From contig NZ_OZ246980.1 in assembly GCF_965232525.1 (NCBI RefSeq), positions 186,001 through 250,000 on the forward strand: a stretch of DNA of 64,000 nucleotides. Direction: 5' to 3'. Made by a program: the position numbers and the translations under genes. A model generated the notes under the pieces. That model was not told the DNA's origin and did no database searches. It saw nothing but the letters and a program-made list of their open reading frames with translations. Below are positions 1 through 9,638 of this stretch, piece after piece. This DNA comes from Bauldia sp965232525. Its GTDB lineage: Bacteria > Pseudomonadota > Alphaproteobacteria > Rhizobiales > Kaistiaceae. Numbering within the stretch: position 1 is the stretch's first letter; every line of letters starts with the position of its first letter.

Positions 1-869
1 TCAAGGAACTCAGGAACCGCATCGCCTCCGTCAAGGCGACGCAGAAGATCACCCGCGCCATGCAGATGGTGGCGGCGTCCAAATTGCGCCGGGCCCAGGC
101 CGCCGCCGAGGCCGCCCGCCCCTACGCGGCGCGGATGAACACGGTGCTCGCCAATCTTGCCGCGACCACCAAAGGCCGCGACGATGCACCAGCGCTGCTT
201 GCCGGCACCGGCGGAGACGACGTTCATCTCCTCGTCGTCGCCACCGCCGAGCGCGGCTTGTGCGGGGCGTTCAACTCGTCGATCGCCCGGCTCGCGCGCG
301 ACCACGCGGTGGAGCTGACCGGCGCCGGCAAAACCGTCAAGATTCTCTGCGTCGGCAAGAAGGGCTACGACGTTCTCCGCCGGCAGTTTCAGCCACAGAT
401 CATCGACCTGATCGAGCTGCGCGGCATCAAGCAGGTCGCCTTTTCCAACGCCGACGACATCGGCCAGCGCGTCCGCGACCTGTTCGCCGAGGGCGAGTTC
501 GACGTGTGCACCGTGTTCTACGCCGAGTTCAAGTCGGTGATCTCCCAGGTCCCGACTGCCCATCAGCTTATCCCGGCTGAGATTTCCGAATCGGCCGAGG
601 CCAATGGCGGCACATCGGCCTACGAGCACGAGCCGGATGAGGAATCGATCCTCACCGACCTCCTGCCGCGTAATCTGTCGGTCCAGATTTTTCATGCGCT
701 GCTCGAAAACGCCGCGTCCGAGATGGGCGCCAAGATGTCGGCGATGGATAACGCGACGCGCAACGCCGGCGACATGATCGACCGGCTGACGCTGACCTAT
801 AACCGGACGCGTCAGGCGCAGATCACCAAGGAACTGATCGAGATCATCTCCGGCGCCGAAGCGCTGTGA
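1..869 (+). CDS. atpG: ATP synthase F1 subunit gamma (5' end outside window)
   Basis: Gamma forms the central rotor shaft of F1 ATP synthase and couples proton flow through Fo to catalysis in the alpha3beta3 head at the inner membrane. The reading frame is open from the window edge (KELRNRIASVKATQKITRAM), which matches the usual gamma N-terminus, so only the first few codons are missing; the ATG at position 60 is internal. The C-terminal helix is typical (TYNRTRQAQITKELIEIISG). atpD follows after about 20 bp, as in atp operons. High confidence from the family motifs and context. Confidence 0.97.
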   Translation, partial: KELRNRIASVKATQKITRAMQMVAASKLRRAQAAAEAARPYAARMNTVLANLAATTKGRDDAPALLAGTGGDDVHLLVVATAERGLCGAFNSSIARLARDHAVELTGAGKTVKILCVGKKGYDVLRRQFQPQIIDLIELRGIKQVAFSNADDIGQRVRDLFAEGEFDVCTVFYAEFKSVISQVPTAHQLIPAEISESAEANGGTSAYEHEPDEESILTDLLPRNLSVQIFHALLENAASEMGAKMSAMDNATRNAGDMIDRLTLTYNRTRQAQITKELIEIISGAEAL

Positions 870-889
870 GTCAAATGGAGAGGTAGGTC

Positions 890-2356
<1,467 letters not shown>

Positions 2357-2382
2357 GCCAGCCTCCGCGAGGAGTACGTGCG

Positions 2383-2673
2383 ATGAAGATTCTGCTGCTT
2401 GTCCTCGGCCTGGTGATCGGCGGTGCCGCCGGCTGGTTCACCGCGCCGGAGCCCTCGGCGCAAGTCGATATCGGCCCGGTGTCGGTGGAAGTGGACCGGG
2501 ACCAGGACGGCGGTTCGGTGACCGCCTCGGACGGCGACCGCTCGGTCGAGATCGCGGTCGGCGATCAGTCGATGCTCGATGACCGCAACACCCGGACCGG
2601 CATCTTCGCCGTCGGCGGCGGCATCATCGGCCTGCTGCTCGGCTTCGTCTTCGGCCGCTCGCGGCCCGCCTGA
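2383..2673 (+). CDS. Two-helix membrane protein inserted between atpD and atpC
   Basis: This is a 96-aa protein I do not recognise. Residues 1-20 form a hydrophobic segment (MKILLLVLGLVIGGAAGWF), which could be an anchor or signal. Residues 21-70 are acidic and repetitive in D, V and S. A glycine-rich hydrophobic helix at about 72-91 ends in a basic FGRSRPA tail. A GAGGAG-type ribosome site precedes the ATG. It starts 26 bp after atpD and ends 13 bp before atpC, so it is presumably co-transcribed and made with the ATP synthase. A role in F1Fo assembly or regulation is inference from position only. Confidence 0.8.
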   Translation: MKILLLVLGLVIGGAAGWFTAPEPSAQVDIGPVSVEVDRDQDGGSVTASDGDRSVEIAVGDQSMLDDRNTRTGIFAVGGGIIGLLLGFVFGRSRPA

Positions 2674-2686
2674 GGAAATCGACAGA

Positions 2687-3091
2687 ATGGCCGATCCGTT
2701 CCAGTTCGAGTTGGTGTCCCCCGAGCGGCTCCTGATGTCGGAGCCCGTCGACCAGGTCGTCGTGCCTGGTAGCGAAGGGTACTACACCGTCCTCAAGGGG
2801 CACGCGCCACACATGTCGACGCTGAAACCCGGCGTCATTGATGTCGTGCGCAGCGGCAATACCGACCAAATCTTCGTCCGTGGCGGCTTCGCCGACGTCA
2901 GCCTTGACGGCCTGACCATCCTCGCCGAGCAGGCGATCCCGATCGCCGAGGTCGACCCGGCCGCCCTGGCCCAGGAGGTCCAGAACGCTCAGGAAGACGT
3001 CAACGACGCCACCGATCCAATGAAGAAGGCCGAGGCCGAACTTCGCCTGAACCAGCTCAAGGAAGTGCAGACGTCGCTCACCGGCGGCTGA
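2687..3091 (+). CDS. atpC: ATP synthase F1 subunit epsilon
   Basis: Epsilon sits at the foot of the rotor, joins gamma to the c-ring and can inhibit ATP hydrolysis. It is 134 aa from the ATG at 2687. A longer upstream frame overlaps the preceding gene and is not needed, since the protein begins with the family pattern FQFELVSPERLLMS. The N-terminal beta-sandwich holds VVVPGSEGYYTVLKGHAP, and the C-terminal helical hairpin covers roughly residues 85-134. It is the last gene of the atp operon and converges on rppH. Confidence 0.96.
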   Translation: MADPFQFELVSPERLLMSEPVDQVVVPGSEGYYTVLKGHAPHMSTLKPGVIDVVRSGNTDQIFVRGGFADVSLDGLTILAEQAIPIAEVDPAALAQEVQNAQEDVNDATDPMKKAEAELRLNQLKEVQTSLTGG

Positions 3092-3106
3092 GCGGCCACC
3101 GGAGCA

Positions 3107-3613
3107 TCACGCACCCAAATCACCAAACGCCGCCGCCACCTGTTCGTAGACGCCCCGCTTGAACGGCACGATCAGGCCCGGCAGCCGCTCCAGCCGCTCC
3201 CAGCGCCATTCGGTGAACTCGGGCTTGTGGCCGTCGCCGGGGTGGAGCACGTCGATGTCGGCATCGCGCCCCTCGAAGCGTAGTGCGAACCATTTCTGCT
3301 TCTGGCCGCGATAGCGGCCCTTCCACGACACTCCGATCAGTTCCGGTGGCAGGTCGTAGGCGAACCAGTCGGCCGCCTCGCGGATCAGACTGGTGTCCTT
3401 GACCGAGGTCTCCTCGAACAGCTCCCGCCGCGCCGCTTCGTAGGGGTCCTCGCCGTCGTCGAGCCCGCCCTGGGGCATCTGCCACCAGTGGCCGCTGCCC
3501 TCGCCTTCGGCATCCTTGTCGGAGCGCTGCCCGACCCACACCAGGCCGGCGCGGTTGAACAGGGCGATCCCGACGCAGGGCCGGTAAGGCAGAGATTCGA
3601 TCGGCTTGGCCAT
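3107..3613 (-). CDS. rppH: RNA 5'-pyrophosphohydrolase, Nudix family
   Basis: RppH removes pyrophosphate from 5'-triphosphorylated RNA and so starts RNase E-dependent decay. It is 168 aa, close to the family norm. The WQMPQGG signature leads into a complete Nudix box at about residues 49-71 (GGLDDGEDPYEAARRELFEE). In Alphaproteobacteria the same family was also described as the dinucleoside polyphosphate hydrolase IalA, so both activities are possible. It lies downstream of ctpA on the same strand, separated by about 170 bp with a strong hairpin, and converges on atpC. Confidence 0.93.
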   Translation of the reverse strand: MAKPIESLPYRPCVGIALFNRAGLVWVGQRSDKDAEGEGSGHWWQMPQGGLDDGEDPYEAARRELFEETSVKDTSLIREAADWFAYDLPPELIGVSWKGRYRGQKQKWFALRFEGRDADIDVLHPGDGHKPEFTEWRWERLERLPGLIVPFKRGVYEQVAAAFGDLGA

Positions 3614-3744
3614 CGGACGGTTCCTCGGAAACGCGTAGCGGCGGTGATCGTGAGCGATAACGACACGCCGTCGACACCGACCGCTATAGACCGAGTCGTC
3701 AGCCGTCGGGAAGGCCGAGAAGAAATGCGATGTGTGGATCGAAT

Positions 3745-3769
3745 CCGGCGGCGCGTGAAACGCCGCCGG
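3745..3769 (-). terminator. Perfect 9-bp hairpin between ctpA and rppH
   Basis: A CCGGCGGCG arm pairs perfectly with CGCCGCCGG across a 7-nt loop, 19 bp beyond the ctpA stop codon. There is no clear T-run on the minus strand after it. It could be a weak or Rho-assisted terminator, or an mRNA-stabilising 3' structure separating ctpA from rppH. Confidence 0.45.
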
Positions 3770-3787
3770 TTCAGGCAGGAACCGGAA

Positions 3788-5140
3788 TCAGTTCGGGATG
3801 CCGCGGCCCGGGTCCGGCGGGAACTCGCTGTTGACCTGCAGGCCGTTCAGGAGGTCCAGCGCGTAGTTGAGCTGGTCGTCTTCTTCCGGATCGGCGGGAA
3901 CATAAGCCAGCGACCCGGACTCTTCCTCCTCGCCATTGACGGCATCTTCGCCTTCCAGATGACCCCGGAGGCTCGCCTCGCCGCGCGGTTCGATCTCGTC
4001 CGCGGCTTCCGCGAGCTCCGGCGGAAGGTCCTGATCCACCTCGATATCCGGATCGATGCCCTTCGCTTGGATCGACCGGCCGGCCGGCGTGTAGTAGCGC
4101 GCCGTAGTCAGCCGCAACGCGCCGTTGGCGCCGAGCGGGATGATGGTCTGGACCGACCCCTTGCCGAACGACCGCGATCCGATGATGGTGGCGCGACGGT
4201 GGTCCTGCAGCGCACCGGCGACGATCTCCGACGCCGAGGCTGAACCGCCATTGACCAGAATGATCACCGGCCTGCCCTCGGCGAGGTCGCCGACATGGGC
4301 GTTGTAGCGCTGGGTTTCCTCGGCGTGGCGGGTGCGGGTCGAGACGATCTCGCCGCGATCGAGGAACGCATCGGACACGGCAACCGCCTGATCGAGCAGT
4401 CCGCCTGGATTGTTGCGCAGATCGATGACGTAGCCTTTGACCCTGGCCTCGCCGATCTCCTCGTTGAGGTCTTCGATGGCGTCCTTGAGGCCGTCGAAGG
4501 TCTGCTCGTTGAAGGTCGTGATCCGCACGTAGCCGATATCGTCCTCCTCTTCGCGCGACCGCACGGACTGGAGGGTGATCTCCTCGCGGACGAGCTCGAT
4601 CTCGATCGGCTCATCGACGTTTTCGCGCTTGATCGTCAGCACGATCGGCGTGTTGACCGGGCCGCGCATCCGCTCGACCGCTTCGGTCAGCGTCAGCCCC
4701 TCGATCTCTTCGTCATCGAGCGCGATGATCAGATCGTTGGCGAGGACGCCGGCGCGGGCCGCGGGCGTATCGTCGATGGGCGACACCACCTTGATGACCC
4801 CTTCCTCCATGGTGACCTCGATCCCGAGACCGCCGAACTTGCCGGTGGTCTGCACCTGCATGTCCTTGAAGTGCTTGGGACTGAGATAGCTGGAGTGAGG
4901 GTCGAGGCCGGCGAGCATGCCGTTGATCGCCGATTCGATCAGGATCGATTCGTCCGGCAACTCGACATAGTCCGAACGGATGCGCTCGAAGACATCACCG
5001 AAGAGGTTGAGCTCTCGGTATGTGTCGGCCGAAGCGGCATTGGCCGGACTGCCTGAGAAAAACTGTGTCTGTGTCAGCGTAACGGCGACCGCTGCGCCAA
5101 ACGCGACACCGGCGAGGAGAAATGTGGCCTTGCGTATCAT
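3788..5140 (-). CDS. ctpA: C-terminal processing peptidase, S41 family
   Basis: This is a periplasmic serine protease that trims or degrades envelope proteins. It is 450 aa: a signal/anchor at 1-35, a PDZ domain at about 95-165 with a FGGLGIEV entry, and the S41 protease domain to about 375. The catalytic serine is in GGSASASE (about S302) and the lysine in SRSFGKGS (about K327), the 25-residue spacing known for this family. The C-terminal 75 residues are acidic and low in complexity. The start overlaps the envC stop by 4 bp (ATGA), implying coupled translation. CtpA and LytM-type activators commonly act together in cell-wall hydrolase control. Confidence 0.95.
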   Translation of the reverse strand: MIRKATFLLAGVAFGAAVAVTLTQTQFFSGSPANAASADTYRELNLFGDVFERIRSDYVELPDESILIESAINGMLAGLDPHSSYLSPKHFKDMQVQTTGKFGGLGIEVTMEEGVIKVVSPIDDTPAARAGVLANDLIIALDDEEIEGLTLTEAVERMRGPVNTPIVLTIKRENVDEPIEIELVREEITLQSVRSREEEDDIGYVRITTFNEQTFDGLKDAIEDLNEEIGEARVKGYVIDLRNNPGGLLDQAVAVSDAFLDRGEIVSTRTRHAEETQRYNAHVGDLAEGRPVIILVNGGSASASEIVAGALQDHRRATIIGSRSFGKGSVQTIIPLGANGALRLTTARYYTPAGRSIQAKGIDPDIEVDQDLPPELAEAADEIEPRGEASLRGHLEGEDAVNGEEEESGSLAYVPADPEEDDQLNYALDLLNGLQVNSEFPPDPGRGIPN

Positions 5141-6474
5141 CCGCGAACCTTTTCATCATCAACTGCGGCCCACCAGGGAGCCGGATCGATCGAATCCCCG
5201 TCCTTACGGAATTCGATATAGAGCACGGGCTGGGTCGAAACTATGTCCACGGCGCCGGCGCTGGCAAGCTTGGGCGAAGCCATCATCGCCACTGGCTCGC
5301 CGGCTAGCACGAATTGGCCGAGTTGGACCGAGATTTCATCCATACCAGCCAGAAGGATATGATACCCGTCGCCGGCATTGATGATCAAGAGCTTCCCGTA
5401 GCTGCGGAACGGTCCGGCGTAAACAATCCAGCCATCTGACGGAGAAGTGACCTGCGCGTTAGGACGGGTGGCGATCGATAGCCCCACGCTCGGGTTGCCG
5501 AAGTCGTCGGGTTCGCCGAAACCGCGCAGCTGCCGCCCGTTGGCCGGAAGTGGCAAGAGACCACGCGCATCCGCGAAACCGACCGCCGGCGCCAACCGGT
5601 CGGCATCGCCGAGGGACGATGGCGGTTCGGCACGCCGCGCCACCTCGGCCGCCTCGCGGCGTTTGGCGTCGGCGGCCTCCGCTTCCGCCTTGGCCCTGGC
5701 CGCGGCCGCGATTTCCTTCTCCATCCGGGCGATCAGGTCCTTGAGACTGGTGGCCTGATCGGCGAGTTCGGTCGCCCGCGCTTCCTGGGCGGCGAGTTCG
5801 GCCGCTGAGGCGTCGCGCAGGCTCCGCCGTTCGGCGACGAGGAATTCGATTCGCGCCCGTTCTTCCGCCAGCGTCGTCGCGTCGGCCCGCATCCGGTCCC
5901 GTTCGCGGCCGGCCTCCTGCTTGAGGGACACCAGTTGCGCGAGATCGGCGGCGAGCTTGTCGGCCGCACGGCGCAGGTCGGGGACCACCGCACCGAGCAA
6001 AATGGCACTGCGCACCGACCCGAGTGCATCCTCCGGGCGGACCAGGATCGCCGGCGGTGGCCGGCGGCCGATTCGCTGCAGCGCCGCCAGCACTTCGGCG
6101 AGCACATCGCGCTGCTCGAGCAGCGAGACCCGCAGGACGTCTTCATTCTTGGTCAGCGCCCGGATTCGGGTCTCGGTTTCGTCGATCGCCGCTTCCAGAT
6201 CCTGAACCCGCTTGCCGGCATCGAGCAGGGTCTGGTTGAGCGTCGCCCGGTCCTTGTCGAGCGCGGCGATCTCGCTGCGCAGTTCCGCGAGGCGGCTTTC
6301 GGTCACGGCGATGTCGCGGGTGACCGACTCGAGTTCCGCTTCGCGCGCGGCGCGCACCGCGGCGGCCTCGTCGACTGGGTCTTGCGAAGCGTGCGCCGCC
6401 ACGCCGGCGAGCAGCGCCACAGCGCCGAAGACGGCGATCCAGCGGTTCCGGCGCGCGACCAAGGACGACTCCAA
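5137..6474 (-). CDS. envC: EnvC-like murein hydrolase activator, degenerate LytM domain
   Basis: This exported activator of cell-wall amidases has a signal peptide, a long coiled coil (about residues 35-265 with many E, R, A and L residues) and a C-terminal M23/LytM fold. The metal-binding histidines of active M23 peptidases are replaced: the first motif reads SVGLSIATR and the HxH position reads YHILLAGM. This predicts an activator rather than an enzyme, as in EnvC. An in-frame ATG at 6516 exists, but GGAGAGAG precedes a TTG at 6474, giving a short classical signal peptide, so I prefer TTG. It is coupled to ctpA. Confidence 0.9.
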   Translation of the reverse strand: MESSLVARRNRWIAVFGAVALLAGVAAHASQDPVDEAAAVRAAREAELESVTRDIAVTESRLAELRSEIAALDKDRATLNQTLLDAGKRVQDLEAAIDETETRIRALTKNEDVLRVSLLEQRDVLAEVLAALQRIGRRPPPAILVRPEDALGSVRSAILLGAVVPDLRRAADKLAADLAQLVSLKQEAGRERDRMRADATTLAEERARIEFLVAERRSLRDASAAELAAQEARATELADQATSLKDLIARMEKEIAAAARAKAEAEAADAKRREAAEVARRAEPPSSLGDADRLAPAVGFADARGLLPLPANGRQLRGFGEPDDFGNPSVGLSIATRPNAQVTSPSDGWIVYAGPFRSYGKLLIINAGDGYHILLAGMDEISVQLGQFVLAGEPVAMMASPKLASAGAVDIVSTQPVLYIEFRKDGDSIDPAPWWAAVDDEKVRG

Positions 6475-6602
6475 GGGACACTCTCTCCACGATCGTAGCG
6501 ACGCCGGCTTAACCATTCGTCAACCACATCGGCGAGCCGGCCTCGCCGATCAATACAGCGTTTTCGAGGCCGGCGTTCGGCTTTTCCGCGCCGACCCCGC
6601 CA

Positions 6603-7082
6603 TCAGTCGCGATGATAAGGATGACCTGAAAGGATGGTCGTCGCCCGATAGAGCTGTTCGGCCAGCATGATGCGGACGAGCTGATGCGGCCAGGTCATCG
6701 TTCCAAACGCCAGCCGCAGATCGGCGCGCGCTTGGACAGCCGGCGCCAATCCGTCGGCGCCGCCGATCAGAAACGTCAGATCGCGGCTGCCGCCATCGCG
6801 CCAGTCCGCGATCCGCGTCGCAAAACCTCGGCTGTCGAGGGCCTTGCCGGCTTCGTCGAGGGCGACCACGGCCGAACCGGCCGCGCATCTGGCGAGCAGC
6901 GCCTCGCCTTCCGCCGTCTTGCGTGCGGCCGCATCCGACAAACGGCTTTCCGCTACTTCGTGGACATCGAGCGTCAGCCCGAGCGCACGACCGCCGCGGT
7001 TCACCCGCTCGGCATAATCGTCGAAGAGGGCGCGATGCGGGCCGGCCTTCAGCCGGCCGACCGCGAGGATCGTTACCCGCAT
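6603..7082 (-). CDS. rlmH: 23S rRNA pseudouridine-1915 N3-methyltransferase
   Basis: This SPOUT-class methyltransferase modifies helix 69 of 23S rRNA on the assembled 70S ribosome. It is 159 aa from the ATG at 7082; a GTG two codons upstream also fits. The N-terminus MRVTILAVGRLKAGP and the knot signature FLIGGADGL are present, followed by the C-terminal LAFGTMTWPHQLVRIMLAEQ segment that completes the cofactor pocket. Neighbours are rsfS upstream and envC downstream, the usual alphaproteobacterial order. Confidence 0.95.
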   Translation of the reverse strand: MRVTILAVGRLKAGPHRALFDDYAERVNRGGRALGLTLDVHEVAESRLSDAAARKTAEGEALLARCAAGSAVVALDEAGKALDSRGFATRIADWRDGGSRDLTFLIGGADGLAPAVQARADLRLAFGTMTWPHQLVRIMLAEQLYRATTILSGHPYHRD

Positions 7083-7122
7083 CGGCACCGACCTGCCGGC
7101 CGCAAGCGCGGCCGGTCCGGCC

Positions 7123-7572
7123 TCAGACCATCATCGGCGATGCTGGCCGGTCGGCCTGCCACATCTTCTCGATGTTGTAGAACGTCCGCACTTCCGGCCG
7201 AAAGAGATGGACGATGACGTCGCCGGCGTCGACGAGCACCCAGTCGCACGCTTTAAGACCCTCGACCCGGATGTCGCGCATGCCCGCCTGCTTGAGATCG
7301 GCAAGCAGCCGGTCGGCGATCGAGCCGACATGGCGATGCGAACGACCCGAGCCGACGACCATGAAGTCGCCGATCGTCGTCTTGCCTGTGATGTCGATTG
7401 AGGTCAGGTCCTCAACTTTGGAGTCTTGAAGGCTCGTGAGGACCACTTCGAGAGCCGCAGCGGCAGGTAACGCGCCGCCTGAAGGCCCTTTCTCGGGAGA
7501 ACGGCGAATCGCGTCCTCGCTCCGAAGTGCCGTGGTCAGTTTCTGATCCCTTCCAAGGTTCCGACGGCTCAT
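7123..7572 (-). CDS. rsfS: Ribosomal silencing factor
   Basis: RsfS binds L14 on the 50S subunit and blocks joining to 30S when nutrients are scarce. It is 149 aa: a non-conserved N-terminal extension of about 38 residues, then the conserved domain with DLTSIDITGKTTIGDFMVV and the C-terminal DVIVHLFRPEVRTFYNIEKM. The start ATG at 7572 is not certain, because the extension could be shortened. It is 40 bp downstream of nadD and 40 bp upstream of rlmH, consistent with one transcript. Confidence 0.95.
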   Translation of the reverse strand: MSRRNLGRDQKLTTALRSEDAIRRSPEKGPSGGALPAAAALEVVLTSLQDSKVEDLTSIDITGKTTIGDFMVVGSGRSHRHVGSIADRLLADLKQAGMRDIRVEGLKACDWVLVDAGDVIVHLFRPEVRTFYNIEKMWQADRPASPMMV

Positions 7573-7611
7573 GGCCGACGACTCAAAGATAGTCCCGGGA
7601 GGGTGACGGTT

Positions 7612-8229
7612 TCAAGACGACAGCCGCATCGCGCGCAATTCGGTCGACGACAGCGGCACGTTGGGGGTCGGCAGAAAAACCCAGGCGGGTGCTGGTCTGC
7701 GCGGTAGCAAGCCGGCTTCGTGAACCGGCAAACGACAGGCGGCAAGGGCTCGCGCAGCGGGTGATGACAAGGCTTTCAGCGCCGCGTCGGGCCGGTTGAA
7801 CACCGCGATTGGGACCTGCATGGCGATCCCGCGCCAGTCGCGCCAGCGATGGAAGGTTGCGAGGTTGTCGGCCCCCATCATCCAGACCAGATCGACCCCG
7901 CGAAGGCGCGGCATCAGGCACCGAAGGGTCTCGGCGGTGTAGGTGGTGCCGAGGTCGGCCTCGACAGCGGTGACCCTGATTCGCGGATGATTGGCCAGCG
8001 TCCGCGCGGCCGCGATCCGCCGTTCCAGGTCTTCCGACGGTGCGTTGGGCTTCAGCGGGTTTTGCGGCGACACCAGCCACCACACCTGATCGAGCCCCAC
8101 GGTGTGAAGCGCCACCAGGCTGACCTCGCGGTGTCCGGCATGCGGCGGGTCGAACGAGCCGCCGAACAGGCCGATCCGCATGCCGGGCGTGAAGGCAGGC
8201 AGCCGCACCGCGTCGGCGACCACCGGCAC
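7612..8229 (-). CDS. nadD: Nicotinate-nucleotide adenylyltransferase
   Basis: NadD converts nicotinate mononucleotide and ATP to deamido-NAD in NAD synthesis. It is 205 aa. The nucleotidyltransferase signature GLFGGSFDPPHAGH lies at about residues 19-32 and the second ATP motif appears as LSSTELRAM near the C-terminus. The listed start is GTG at 8229; the ATG 16 codons in (MRIGLFGG) is an alternative and would remove a non-conserved lead. It follows proA by 20 bp and precedes rsfS. Confidence 0.94.
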   Translation of the reverse strand: MPVVADAVRLPAFTPGMRIGLFGGSFDPPHAGHREVSLVALHTVGLDQVWWLVSPQNPLKPNAPSEDLERRIAAARTLANHPRIRVTAVEADLGTTYTAETLRCLMPRLRGVDLVWMMGADNLATFHRWRDWRGIAMQVPIAVFNRPDAALKALSSPAARALAACRLPVHEAGLLPRRPAPAWVFLPTPNVPLSSTELRAMRLSS

Positions 8230-8249
8230 CGGCCCGGATGTCGCTCCGA

Positions 8250-9548
8250 TCAGGGCCGGACCTGACCCGCGCCGCGCACCTTGTACTTGAAGCTGGTCAA
8301 CTGCTCGACGCCGACCGGTCCACGGGCGTGCATCTTGCCGGTGGCGATGCCGATCTCGGCGCCCATGCCGAACTCGCCGCCATCGGCGAACTGGGTCGAG
8401 GCGTTATGGAGCACGATCGCGCTGTCGACCCGCGACAGGAAGCGGTTCGCGGCGGCCTCGTCGGCGGTCACGATCGCATCGGTGTGGTGCGATCCGTAGC
8501 GCTCGATGTGATCAATCGCCTCCTTGATCCCGGACACCACCCTCACCGAGATGACCGCATCGAGATATTCGGTCGACCAGTCCCGTTCGGTGGCAGGCGT
8601 CACGCCGGGCACCGACGCGCGGGCCTCATCGTCGCCGCGCACCAGGCACCCAGCCGCCTTCAATGCCTCGATCAGCGGCGCGAGGTGGCTGTCGGCGACG
8701 GTGCGATCGACCAGCACGGTCTCGGCCGCGCCGCAGATCCCGGTCCGACGCATCTTGGCGTTGACGACGATCTCCTTCGCCATGTCGAGGTCCGCCGCTC
8801 GATCCACATAAACGTGGCAGACGCCTTCCAGGTGGGCGAAAACCGGCACCCGGGCTTCCGCTTCCACCCGCGCGACCAGGCTCTTGCCGCCCCGCGGCAC
8901 GATCACGTCGATATTGCCGTTCAAGCCGCCGAGCATGTACCCGACCGCCGCCCGGTCGCGGGTCGGCACCATCTGGATGGCGGTCGCCGGGAGCTTCGCC
9001 GCTTCCAGGCCCTGGACCAGGGCAGCATGAATCGCGCCCGAGGAGCGGAACGAGTCGGACCCGCCGCGCAGGATCGCCGCGTTCCCAGCCTTCAGGCACA
9101 ACGCGCCGGCGTCGGCGGTGACGTTCGGCCGGCTTTCGAAGATGATGCCGATCACTCCGATTGGTGTGCGTACCCGGTCGATCTTCAGGCCGTTCGGCCG
9201 ATCCCATTCCGCCATCACCGTCCCGACCGGATCGGGCAGCTCGGCGATCATCTCGATCCCCGCCGCCATGGCTTCGACCCGATCCAACGTCAGGGTCAGG
9301 CGATCGATGAACGCAGCGGCGGCGCCGGCCGCCCGGGTGTCGTCGACGTCGGCCGAGTTGGCTTCGAGGATGGTCTCGGCGTTGTCCCGAATCGCGGCGG
9401 CCATCGCCCTCAGTGCGGCGTTCTTCTCTTTGGTTGTCGCATTGGCGAGACGCCGGGCCGCGTCACGCGCGGCAACACCGATGGCGGCCATTTCGGCACC
9501 GACATCGACATCAGCGTCGTTGTCCGGACGGACTTCGGCAAGGCTCAT
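8250..9548 (-). CDS. proA: Glutamate-5-semialdehyde dehydrogenase
   Basis: ProA reduces gamma-glutamyl phosphate to glutamate-5-semialdehyde with NADPH, the second step of proline synthesis. It is 432 aa from the ATG at 9548; an in-frame start nine codons upstream would add MRFARGLRA. Characteristic segments are GVIGIIFESRPNVTADA, LRGGSDS, VIVPRGGKSL and the catalytic cysteine in MRRTGICGAAETVL. proB is not in the window. The gene leads the nadD-rsfS-rlmH run. Confidence 0.96.
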   Translation of the reverse strand: MSLAEVRPDNDADVDVGAEMAAIGVAARDAARRLANATTKEKNAALRAMAAAIRDNAETILEANSADVDDTRAAGAAAAFIDRLTLTLDRVEAMAAGIEMIAELPDPVGTVMAEWDRPNGLKIDRVRTPIGVIGIIFESRPNVTADAGALCLKAGNAAILRGGSDSFRSSGAIHAALVQGLEAAKLPATAIQMVPTRDRAAVGYMLGGLNGNIDVIVPRGGKSLVARVEAEARVPVFAHLEGVCHVYVDRAADLDMAKEIVVNAKMRRTGICGAAETVLVDRTVADSHLAPLIEALKAAGCLVRGDDEARASVPGVTPATERDWSTEYLDAVISVRVVSGIKEAIDHIERYGSHHTDAIVTADEAAANRFLSRVDSAIVLHNASTQFADGGEFGMGAEIGIATGKMHARGPVGVEQLTSFKYKVRGAGQVRP

Positions 9549-9638
9549 CGCGCGCAATCCTCTGGCGAAACGCATTTGACGTAATCGTGTTCTTTCGCAC
9601 GCGGCCCGGCGCCATGCAAGCGAGGCGCAGCAGGGCAG

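Noticed and set aside
8238..9584. 448-aa frame antisense to proA
   Set aside because: Shadow frame; no family pattern, and proA has all its motifs.
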